Shown: positions 1 through 7,068 of the stretch, in pieces
How the letters are laid out: each line of letters begins with the position of its first letter
Numbering within the stretch: the first letter of the stretch is position 1
From: Rubrivivax sp.
Lineage (GTDB): Bacteria > Pseudomonadota > Gammaproteobacteria > Burkholderiales > Burkholderiaceae_C
DNA: 57,085 nucleotides
Assembly (NCBI GenBank): GCA_030653505.1
Contig: JAURZK010000044.1
Location: 1-57,085, forward strand
Reading direction: 5' to 3'
Notes under the pieces: generated by a model
Database searches by the model: none
What the model saw: only the letters and a program-made list of their open reading frames with translations
Told to the model about the DNA's origin: nothing
Made by a program: the position numbers and the translations under genes

Positions 1-1
1 G

Positions 2-277
2 TTCACCCTCATCGTCGGCCAAGCCTACGGCGCGGCCTACCACGCGCTGTGCGGCCGTGCCTTCAAGCCCAACGCGCTGCTGATGTGGCCCAACGCCCGC
101 GCCGCCGCCTCGCGCGACGCCAGCGACGACGTGGCCGGCGCACTGAACTGGGCCCGCCAGCTCTGGTGCGACATGATCATCGAGCCGGCGCAGACGCGCC
201 CCGTGCTCGCCCAACTGCTCGACGTAGCTGGCCGGACGCCCGCCCAACCCACCGAGTTCGCCGTGTTCCGCATGTAG
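2..277 (+). CDS. Acyl-CoA carboxylase carboxyltransferase (beta) subunit, C-terminal fragment
   Basis: The gene enters from the left edge and only its last 91 residues are visible. They match the C-terminal carboxyltransferase domain of biotin-dependent acyl-CoA carboxylases: a glycine-rich AYGAAYHALCGRAF segment, then MWPNARAAA, and the family-typical ending FAVFRM. The two complete carboxyltransferases in this window have the equivalent segments YGAGNYGMCGRGF...FAWP and YGAGYLAMCGRPF...FAWPNARAA. The protein would transfer the carboxyl group from biotin to an acyl-CoA in the cytoplasm. It converges on the leftward hydrolase gene, with 5 bases between the stop codons. Its biotin carboxylase partner would lie outside the window. 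Substrate unknown. Confidence 0.85.
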   Translation, partial: FTLIVGQAYGAAYHALCGRAFKPNALLMWPNARAAASRDASDDVAGALNWARQLWCDMIIEPAQTRPVLAQLLDVAGRTPAQPTEFAVFRM

Positions 278-282
278 CGCTC

Positions 283-1155
283 TCAGACGAAGGCGCCGCT
301 TTCGTCACGGCGACCCCGCGCACCGAGAAATTCGATCATCAGCCGGTTGACTTCGTCCGGCGCCTCGAACGCCACCCAGTGGCTGGCGCCGGGAACCATG
401 CGGCAGGTGATGCGCGGCGCGGTGCCTTCCAGATAGGCGGCGCGCGACGCGGCATCGGGTTGCGGCAGCGGATCGCGCTCGGGCAGGATGGCCAGCACCG
501 GGCAACGGGTCTGGCGCAGGCTCGGACCCAGCGTGTCGCGGTAGCCGAGGAAACGCGACCTGAACCTCGTCAGCGAATGGTTGCGGCGCTGCATCGCGAC
601 GGTGAGATCGTCGATGCGCTTGGGGTCGCCGATCATCATCAGCTCGAGATTGCGGCGGTGCACGGCGTTGATCTCGGCCTCGCTGGCGCCCGCCGGCACC
701 GGGCGCAAGGCTGGCCGCGACCAGCTGCCCGGTGGAAATCCGCCCGGTGCGAGCAGGCAGATGCCGGCCACGCGCTCGGGCAGGCGCGCCGCCAGCCAGG
801 CCGTCATCACGCCGCCGTAAGAAAAGCCCGCCACCAGGAAGGGCGCGTCGGCCGGCACCAGGCCGCCCACCACGGCGGCCAGCAGGAACTCGCCGTAGCC
901 ATCGAGATCGGAATCGTCCGGCACGTCGAGCGACTCACCCATGCCGGGCAGGTCAGGCAGCACCAGGCGGAAGTGCTGCGACAGCACCCGGATGTTGCTC
1001 ACCCAGTGCGTCCACGAGCCGGTGCCGCCATGCAGCAGGATCAGCGTCGGCCCCTTGCCGACCTCGCGGGCCACCACGCCGGCGACGGTCCGGGTCTGGA
1101 ACTCGAGGTCCGGGAACAGCGCTTCGGGCGTGATCTCCGGTAGCGGCTGCGTCAA
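283..1155 (-). CDS. Alpha/beta-fold hydrolase
   Basis: A 290-residue alpha/beta hydrolase. Visible elements are the oxyanion-hole strand LHGG (about residues 41-44), the nucleophile elbow GFSYGG with Ser112, a likely acid Asp228 in PERDPLPQ, and the catalytic His259 in GASHW. The PGMGES segment is typical of C-C or ester hydrolases. I place the start at a TTG that overlaps the stop codon of the upstream thiolase-like gene (TTGA). The longer ATG reading would overlap that gene by 70 bases. It is the last gene of a leftward operon and may hydrolyse an ester, thioester or C-C bond in the same pathway. The substrate cannot be read from the sequence. Confidence 0.82.
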   Translation of the reverse strand: MTQPLPEITPEALFPDLEFQTRTVAGVVAREVGKGPTLILLHGGTGSWTHWVSNIRVLSQHFRLVLPDLPGMGESLDVPDDSDLDGYGEFLLAAVVGGLVPADAPFLVAGFSYGGVMTAWLAARLPERVAGICLLAPGGFPPGSWSRPALRPVPAGASEAEINAVHRRNLELMMIGDPKRIDDLTVAMQRRNHSLTRFRSRFLGYRDTLGPSLRQTRCPVLAILPERDPLPQPDAASRAAYLEGTAPRITCRMVPGASHWVAFEAPDEVNRLMIEFLGARGRRDESGAFV

Positions 1156-2312
1156 AGGGTGGACTCCGTTCCCAGGATGTTCGTGATCTGGCTGGACAAC
1201 ACGCCGCCGTTGCCGTGGCACAGCGCCAGTTCGGCGCCGGCCACCTGGCGCGCGCCGGCTTCGCCGCGCAACTGCTGCACCGCCTCCACCAGCGTGAACA
1301 TGCCGTACATACCGGGGTGCACGCAGGACAGGCCACCGCCGTTGGTATTGACCGGCAGCACGCCACCGGGTGCGATGGCCCCGCTGGCCACGAAGGCACC
1401 GCCCTCGCCCTTCTTGCAGAAGCCCAGGTCTTCGAGGAACAGGATGGTGTTGATCGTGAAGGCGTCGTAGAGCTCGACCACGTCCATGTCACGCGGCGCC
1501 AGGCCGGCCATCTCGAAGGCGCGCCGGCCGGAATCGATGGCCGCGGTCTGCGTCAGGTCGGCCATCGCGACGATGTTCATGTGCGTCGTGGCCGCCGCCG
1601 CGCCGAGCAGGTAGACCGGCTTCTTGGGCAGGTCGCGGGCGCGTGCGGCCGTGGTCATCACCAGGGCTGCGCCGCCGTCGGTGACGAGGCAGCAGTCGCG
1701 CACCGTCAGCGGGCTGGACACCATGCGCGACGCCAGCACGTCGGCCACGCTCAGCGGCCCGCGCATGAAGGCCTGCGGGTTGAGGTTGGCCCAGGCGCGC
1801 GCCGCCACGGCCACTGCCGCGAGTTGCTCGCGCGTGGTGCCGTACTGGTGCATGTGGCGCGAGGCCGCCAGCGCGTACGAAGTGGCCGGGAAGATCGGCG
1901 CATACGGCGCTTCGTAGATGAACGGCTTCACCGATGAGATCAGCTTGCCCGACGAGGTGCGCTGATTGCTGCCGTAGAAGATGAGCGCGGTCTCGCATAG
2001 GCCCTCCTTGAGCGCCATCGCCGCCATCTGCGTGTATGACAGGAAGGTCGAACCGCCGGTGCGGTTGTTGTCGGTGAACTTGGGCTGCAGGCCCAGCATC
2101 TCGGAAATCAGCAAGCCCGACAGCGGGTTCGAATTGCCGGGCAACGAGCCGAACACCGCATCGACGTGGCGCGTGGTCAGCCCCGCCTCGGCAAGCGCCT
2201 TGACGCTGGCCTCGATGGCAATGTCTTCCGAACTGCGGCCGGGGGCTTCGCCCAAGCCCGCCAGCGCCGCGCCGACGATGGCGGCGCTGCCGCGAATGCT
2301 GCTGCCGCTCAT
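1152..2312 (-). CDS. Thiolase-fold protein of the lipid-transfer (SCP-x/Ltp2) type, without nucleophilic Cys
   Basis: A 386-residue thiolase-superfamily protein. The loop that carries the nucleophilic cysteine in true thiolases reads NNRTGGSTF here (residues 82-90), with no Cys. Retained features are ELYDAFT (280-286), NGGGLSCVHPG (324-334) and the C-terminal HGNGG loop (366-370). Loss of this Cys together with a YDAFT tyrosine is characteristic of Ltp2-type retro-aldolases from steroid side-chain degradation, which act with a DUF35 partner. Exactly such a partner gene lies immediately upstream with an ATGA start/stop overlap. I infer an aldolase-like C-C cleavage of a beta-hydroxyacyl-CoA rather than thiolysis. 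A plain thiolase-like protein of unknown activity is the alternative. Confidence 0.85.
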   Translation of the reverse strand: MSGSSIRGSAAIVGAALAGLGEAPGRSSEDIAIEASVKALAEAGLTTRHVDAVFGSLPGNSNPLSGLLISEMLGLQPKFTDNNRTGGSTFLSYTQMAAMALKEGLCETALIFYGSNQRTSSGKLISSVKPFIYEAPYAPIFPATSYALAASRHMHQYGTTREQLAAVAVAARAWANLNPQAFMRGPLSVADVLASRMVSSPLTVRDCCLVTDGGAALVMTTAARARDLPKKPVYLLGAAAATTHMNIVAMADLTQTAAIDSGRRAFEMAGLAPRDMDVVELYDAFTINTILFLEDLGFCKKGEGGAFVASGAIAPGGVLPVNTNGGGLSCVHPGMYGMFTLVEAVQQLRGEAGARQVAGAELALCHGNGGVLSSQITNILGTESTL

Positions 2313-2725
2313 GGCGCCACCTCTGCCGCGTCGAACACCACACAGGGCTCCTTGCCCGCACCGGCGGCCACGCGCGCCTGCACCGTCATGCCGACGCGCA
2401 CCGCGTCGTGGGCCACGCCGTCGACGCGGCTCATCATGCGCGGCCCCTCGGCCAGGTCGACCAGCACCACGTTGTACGGGCCGCCCTTGTCGGCGCTGCG
2501 GTTCACCACGCTCACCGCGTGCACGACGCCGCGCCCGCTGGCGGGCACCCATTCGAGTTCGACACTGCCGCAATGCGAGCAGGCCAGGCGCGGGTAGTAC
2601 ACATGCTTGCCGCAGCTGCGGCAGTGCTGGATGCGGAATTCATTGTTCGCAAGGTATTGCGCGTAGACCAGGTCGGGGCCGGGCCCCTGGGTCCATGCTG
2701 CAGAAGCTGCAAGTGCGTCAATCAA
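2309..2725 (-). CDS. DUF35 OB-fold / zinc-ribbon acyl-CoA-binding protein
   Basis: A 138-residue protein with an N-terminal rubredoxin-like zinc ribbon (Cys35, Cys38, Cys49, Cys52, as CRSC and CSHC), followed by the DUF35 OB-fold with the usual GRGVVHAVSVVNRS strand. Such proteins form complexes with thiolase-fold enzymes. In steroid side-chain degradation the DUF35 domain of ChsH2 activates the Ltp2 aldolase. The start is taken as TTG with an AAGGAG ribosome-binding site 7 bases upstream; no in-frame ATG gives a sensible N-terminus. The stop overlaps the thiolase-like start by 4 bases, so translational coupling and physical partnership are likely. Confidence 0.86.
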   Translation of the reverse strand: MIDALAASAAWTQGPGPDLVYAQYLANNEFRIQHCRSCGKHVYYPRLACSHCGSVELEWVPASGRGVVHAVSVVNRSADKGGPYNVVLVDLAEGPRMMSRVDGVAHDAVRVGMTVQARVAAGAGKEPCVVFDAAEVAP

Positions 2726-2783
2726 GATGGTTCTCCTTGAGTTGCGGAGTGGGAAGCCGGCGCGGGTCTGTCGGCGTGGTGGC

Positions 2784-5096
2784 TCAGCCCGGCAGTTCGA
2801 GCACGCCCTTGCCCAGGATGTTGCGCTGGATCTCGTTGCTGCCGCCGTAGATGCTGGCCGGGCGCGCGGCGAGGAAGACATTGGCCGCGTGCAGGTCGCC
2901 GCCGGGCAGCGCGATGGCCGCGTCGGCGACACCGCTCTCGCCAGCCGCTTCAAGCATCAGGTCGGCCACGCGCTGCTGGGCCTCGGTGACCCAGATCTTC
3001 AGCATCGAGACCTCGGGGCCCAGCTCGCGACCGCGCCGCAGCACGTCGACGCAGCGCACGAAAAGCGCGTCGAGATCATCGACATCCAGGCGCAGCTCGT
3101 CGTGGCGCGCGCGCCAGGCGGCGTCGTCCAGCAGCCCGTTGGCCTGCGCCAGCTCGCGCGCGCGCTGCAGCGGTGCACGGGCGCCGCGCGGGTTGCCGAT
3201 CGTGATGCGTTCCGAACCCAGCAGCGACTTGGCCATGGTCCAGCCCTGGTTGATGGGCCCGACGAGATTGGCACGCGGCACGCGCAGCTTGTCGAAGAAG
3301 ACCTCGCAGAACTCCGAGCTGCCGGTCAGGTTCTTGATGCGGCGCACCGTGATGCCCGGGCTCTTCATGTCGGCCAGCAGGAAGCTGATGCCGTCCTGCT
3401 TCTTCGCCTTCGGGTCGGTGCGCACCAGCATGAAGATCATGTCGGCCTCGTGCGCGAACGAGGTCCAGATCTTCTGACCGTCGACGACGAATTCGTCGCC
3501 ATCGGGAACCGCCGTGGTCCGCAGGTTGGCCAGGTCCGAGCCGGCCGAGGGTTCGGAGTAGCCCTGGCACCAGCGGACCTGGCCCGACAGGATGCGCGGC
3601 AGGATCTCGCGCTTCTGCGCCTCGGTGCCATAGCGGATGATCAGCGGCCCGAGCATGACCACCCCCATGTTGGTCGCGACGTTGATGCCGTGGCGGTCGA
3701 ACTCGGACTGCAGCGCCACCTGCTCGTAGGCGCTCAGGCCCATGCCGCCGTATTCCTTGGGCCAGTTCGGCGCCGCCCACCCCTGGTCGGACAGGCGCAC
3801 CAGCCAGTCGTGCGCTTCGCGCAGGCTCAGGCGATTGGCCGGGAAACGCCACGCGGGCGGAAAGTTGTCGGCGATCCAGCGGCGCAGTTCGTCGCGCCGG
3901 ATCGGCTGCTCGCCACCGACGATGAGTTCGGGCGCCGCATCGTCGCGGTCGCTGGCCGGCGCCAGTTCGTTGTAGCGGCGCCGGTGCCAGGCCGCGGTAC
4001 CCAGCCAGGCTGCGCCGGCCATCGCCTTCTTCAGGAACAGGCCGATGCCGCATTCGTCGGTGTAGCCGATGCCGCCGTGCAGCTGGATGCAGCCCTTGGT
4101 GACCTCCAGCGCCGCAGCCGACGCACGCGCCTTGGCCTGGCTGGCCGCCGCGCCGAGCCGGCGTGCGTCTGCGCCATGGGTGTCGGCAACGCCTGCCGAC
4201 TGCATCACCACCGCGCGCGTCAGTTCCACCTGGATCAGCAGATTGGCCGAGCGGTGCTGCAATGCCTGGAAACTGCCGATCAGGCGGCCGAACTGCTCGC
4301 GCATGCCGATGTACTGGACGCTGACTTCGAGCGCACGCGCCATCACGCCCAGCAACTCGGCGCTGGCAGCGATGCGTGCCTGATCCAGCGTGCGCAGCAG
4401 CACCGCTTCGGCCCGGCTCGCGCCCGCGACCACCTGCGCCTCAGCAACCTGCACGCCCTGCAAGGTCAGTTCGCCCCAGAAGCCTCCATCCACACGCGGC
4501 TGGCTGCGCACGCCGACGCCGGGTGCGGCGGCTTCCACCAGCAGCAGCACCGGCCCCTCGGCCGAGGCGGCACAAACGACGAAGGCATCGGCGGCGTCGG
4601 CCGCCGCGACGAAACGCTTGCTGCCGTCGAGCACGAAGCCCTGGCCGCTCGGGCTGGCCCGCAGCGTGTTCGCTTGCACCGCCTGATCGTGTTCGCGCTC
4701 CTGCCAGGCCAGCGCGAGCTGGCACTCGCCGCGCGCCAGCGCGGGCAACCAGCGCGTGCGCAGGGCCTCGTTGTCCCCGTACAGCAGCGCCCACGCAGGC
4801 AGCAGCGCACCGGCGACCAGCGGCTCGGGCGCCAGCGCGCGCCCGCATTGCTCCAGCAGCAGCACCGCCTGCGCCAGGCCGCAACCGCTGCCGCCGTACT
4901 GCTCGGGCAGGCACAGCCCGGTCCAGCCGAGCGCGGCCATCTCGCGCCAGCGGCCGCGGTCGTATCCGGGCGCTCGACCGCGCCAGTCGCGAAGGCGCCG
5001 GCCGTCTTCGTCGCCGGCGAAAAACGCCGCCGCGGAATCGCGCAGCATGCGCTGCTCGTCGTTCAGGTCATCGAGTTTGCCGGCCAGGTCGATCAT
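2784..5096 (-). CDS. Fused two-domain acyl-CoA dehydrogenase
   Basis: At 770 residues this is about twice the usual acyl-CoA dehydrogenase length. Two complete modules are joined: residues 1 to about 375 (LPEQYGGSGCGLAQ, then LHGGIGYTDE near the end) and about 385 to 770 (WPKEYGGMGLS, GYSEPSAGSDLA, ending with IYGGSNEIQRN at 749-759). The C-terminal module has the better FAD/substrate signature; the N-terminal one is more divergent. Heteromeric dehydrogenases in which only one chain binds FAD well are known for steroid and other bulky substrates, and this looks like a covalent version. A separate two-gene pair of similar type lies at 9810-12034. Electrons would go to ETF. It sits 13 bases after the dehydrogenase gene and upstream of the DUF35/thiolase pair. 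Confidence 0.88.
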   Translation of the reverse strand: MIDLAGKLDDLNDEQRMLRDSAAAFFAGDEDGRRLRDWRGRAPGYDRGRWREMAALGWTGLCLPEQYGGSGCGLAQAVLLLEQCGRALAPEPLVAGALLPAWALLYGDNEALRTRWLPALARGECQLALAWQEREHDQAVQANTLRASPSGQGFVLDGSKRFVAAADAADAFVVCAASAEGPVLLLVEAAAPGVGVRSQPRVDGGFWGELTLQGVQVAEAQVVAGASRAEAVLLRTLDQARIAASAELLGVMARALEVSVQYIGMREQFGRLIGSFQALQHRSANLLIQVELTRAVVMQSAGVADTHGADARRLGAAASQAKARASAAALEVTKGCIQLHGGIGYTDECGIGLFLKKAMAGAAWLGTAAWHRRRYNELAPASDRDDAAPELIVGGEQPIRRDELRRWIADNFPPAWRFPANRLSLREAHDWLVRLSDQGWAAPNWPKEYGGMGLSAYEQVALQSEFDRHGINVATNMGVVMLGPLIIRYGTEAQKREILPRILSGQVRWCQGYSEPSAGSDLANLRTTAVPDGDEFVVDGQKIWTSFAHEADMIFMLVRTDPKAKKQDGISFLLADMKSPGITVRRIKNLTGSSEFCEVFFDKLRVPRANLVGPINQGWTMAKSLLGSERITIGNPRGARAPLQRARELAQANGLLDDAAWRARHDELRLDVDDLDALFVRCVDVLRRGRELGPEVSMLKIWVTEAQQRVADLMLEAAGESGVADAAIALPGGDLHAANVFLAARPASIYGGSNEIQRNILGKGVLELPG

Positions 5097-5109
5097 CGCT
5101 GTGCCTTCT

Positions 5110-6138
5110 TCACATCGTCAGCACGAGACGCCCGCAGGCCTCGCGCGATTCCATCATGCGGTGGGCTCTGGCCGCTTCGGCCAGCGGCAGGCTGCCGCCG
5201 ACCACCGGCTTCAGCCGCCCCAGCCGCACCAGCTCGAGCAGGGTCTCGACCTCGGCCAGCGTGACGCCGTCGGTGCCCAGGAAGGACATCTCCTTGAGGA
5301 TGGCGTGCGCCGGACGCAGCGACACCGGCGCGGCGTTCAGGTTGCCGACGAAGACATGGCGCGCGCCCTGCGCCATGCCCTTCAGCGCCGCGGCCCAGGC
5401 CATCTGGCCGACGATATTGAAGACCACGTCGACGCCGGCACCGCCGGTCAGCGCGCGCGCCTGGGCGGCGAAGTCGAGGTCGGGGCTGACGATGACGTCG
5501 TCGGCGCCATGCTCGACCAGGAAGGCGCGCTTGGCTTCCGACGTGGTGACGGCGATGGTGCGTGCGCCCAGCATGCGCGCCACCTGCACCGCATGAATGC
5601 CCACGCCGCCGCTGGCGCCGGTGATCAGCACCGCTTCCCCCGGTTGCACCGCCGCCACTTTCTGCAAGCCGTGGTAGGCCGTGCCCAGCGCGCAAGGCAC
5701 CACGGCGGCCTGCTCGCAGCTCACGCCGGCGGGGATGTGCACCAAGGCGCTGGCGGGCACCGCCACGAATTCGGCATAACCGCCGGGCGTGGCCTCGCCG
5801 AACAGGCCGGAGCCGTTCTCGCACAGGTGGTCGCGGGCGCGCACGCACTGGCGGCAATGACCGCAGTGGTCCTTCATCAGGATGGCCACGCGGTCACCGG
5901 CCGCAAAGCCGGTTGCGCGCCGACCCAGCGCGGCCACCTCGCCGGCCATCTCGTGGCCGATGACACCCGGCAGTGCGGTGCGCGGAAAGTGGCCCTGGCG
6001 CGCCATCACATCGTGGTAGCACACGCCGCTGGCGCGCAGCCGCACCAGCACCTCGTCGTCCTGCGGCACGGGCACGGGCAACTCGACGGCGGCGAACTGA
6101 TCCGGCCCGCCGTAGCCTTGCAGCACGATGGCCTGCAT
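5110..6138 (-). CDS. Zinc-type alcohol dehydrogenase / quinone oxidoreductase family protein
   Basis: A 342-residue MDR-superfamily oxidoreductase. It has the catalytic-domain zinc motif GVIGHEMAGEV, a structural-zinc Cys cluster (HCGHCRQCVRARDHLC) and a nucleotide-binding GASGGVG about two-fifths of the way in. NAD(P)H dependence is expected. The start is set at the ATG opening MQAIVLQGYGG, the standard N-terminus of the family; a longer frame adds 22 unconserved residues. It is the first gene of the leftward operon running to position 283, and a promoter with an operator-like element lies about 60-85 bases upstream. It probably oxidises an alcohol or reduces an enone intermediate. Confidence 0.84.
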   Translation of the reverse strand: MQAIVLQGYGGPDQFAAVELPVPVPQDDEVLVRLRASGVCYHDVMARQGHFPRTALPGVIGHEMAGEVAALGRRATGFAAGDRVAILMKDHCGHCRQCVRARDHLCENGSGLFGEATPGGYAEFVAVPASALVHIPAGVSCEQAAVVPCALGTAYHGLQKVAAVQPGEAVLITGASGGVGIHAVQVARMLGARTIAVTTSEAKRAFLVEHGADDVIVSPDLDFAAQARALTGGAGVDVVFNIVGQMAWAAALKGMAQGARHVFVGNLNAAPVSLRPAHAILKEMSFLGTDGVTLAEVETLLELVRLGRLKPVVGGSLPLAEAARAHRMMESREACGRLVLTM

Positions 6139-6194
6139 GGTGGATGTCAGGTGGTTCACGGCTGGCGCTCCGGCGGTCTCTGTGGCATCGTGCG

Positions 6195-6224
6195 AGTCTA
6201 ACAAACGGCCGTTCGGTCCGCCAA
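6195..6224 (-). promoter_or_regulatory. Promoter with operator-like element upstream of the leftward 6.1-kb operon
   Basis: On the minus strand TTGGCG (6224-6219) and TAGACT (6200-6195) are separated by 18 bases, a plausible sigma-70 promoter for the gene starting at 6138. The spacer contains the perfect 10-base palindrome AACGGCCGTT (6204-6213). The plus-strand text TCTAACAAACGGCCG (6197-6211) is a variant of the ACTAAC-N3-YGTTTG element found at other promoters here and is closest to the site at 52489. Binding is inferred. Confidence 0.5.
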
Positions 6225-6296
6225 TCAGCGAAGAAGCGAGCGAACGAGCGGCCGGCCCCGCCGGCCCGGGCCGGCCTCAACACAGGAGATCACAGC

Positions 6297-7055
6297 ATGT
6301 TCAACGGCAAAGCACTCGACAATAAGGTCGCCATCGTCACGGGCGCCGGCCAGGGCATAGGCGCAGCGGTGGCACGGGCCTACGCGGCGCAGGGCGCCAA
6401 GGTGGCGGTGGTCGACTGGAACCTGGAGACCGCCGAGCAGGTGGCGCAATCGATCCGCGCCGCCGGCGGCCAGGCCGTGGCGCTGAAGTGCGACGTGGCC
6501 GACCGCGCCGGCGTCGACGCGATGGTCGCCGCGACGGTGGCGAAATTCGGCCCGGTGGATGTGCTGGTCAACAACGCCGGCATCACGCGCACGGCCATGC
6601 TGCACAAGATGACGCCGCACCAGTGGGACCAGGTGCTGGCCGTGCACCTGAGCGGCAGCTTCAACTGCCTGCAGGCGGTGGTGGGCAGCATGATGGAACG
6701 CCAGCGCGGCTGGATCATCAACACCATCTCCACCGCCGGCATCCTGGGCACCATCGGCCAGATCAACTACGGCTCGGCCAAGGCCGGCCTGATCGGCTTC
6801 ACCAAGTCGGCGGCACGCGAGCTGGCGCGCTACAACATCATCGTCAACTGCGTGGCGCCGGGTGCGTCGACGCCGATGACCGAGACCATCCGCACCGACG
6901 AACGCTTCAAGCAGCGCACGCTCGATCGCATCCCGCTCGGCCGCTGGGCCGAGCCGGAAGAGATCGCGCCGGTGTGGGTGTTCCTGGCTTCCGACGGTGC
7001 GAGCTACGTCACCGGCCAGCTCATCGGTGCCGACGGCGGCATGTCGATCCACTGA
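6297..7055 (+). CDS. SDR-family oxidoreductase (FabG-like 3-hydroxyacyl-CoA dehydrogenase)
   Basis: A 252-residue classical short-chain dehydrogenase. The cofactor motif TGAGQGIG is at residues 15-22, NNAG follows DVLV, and the catalytic triad is intact (Ser145, Tyr158, Lys162 in YGSAK). The start ATG has an AGGAGA ribosome-binding site 7 bases upstream. It probably interconverts a 3-hydroxyacyl-CoA and a 3-oxoacyl-CoA with NAD(P). It is transcribed divergently from the dehydrogenase gene at 6138, across a 158-base region, and is followed after 13 bases by the acyl-CoA synthetase gene, so the two are probably co-transcribed. Confidence 0.88.
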   Translation: MFNGKALDNKVAIVTGAGQGIGAAVARAYAAQGAKVAVVDWNLETAEQVAQSIRAAGGQAVALKCDVADRAGVDAMVAATVAKFGPVDVLVNNAGITRTAMLHKMTPHQWDQVLAVHLSGSFNCLQAVVGSMMERQRGWIINTISTAGILGTIGQINYGSAKAGLIGFTKSAARELARYNIIVNCVAPGASTPMTETIRTDERFKQRTLDRIPLGRWAEPEEIAPVWVFLASDGASYVTGQLIGADGGMSIH

Positions 7056-7068
7056 CAGCCGCCTGCCC

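Noticed and set aside
2727..5264. An 845-residue open frame on the plus strand and many other long antisense frames
   Set aside because: They lie opposite well-conserved genes, are rich in Arg, Ala, Gly and His, and carry no family motifs. High GC leaves few stop codons in the complementary frames.
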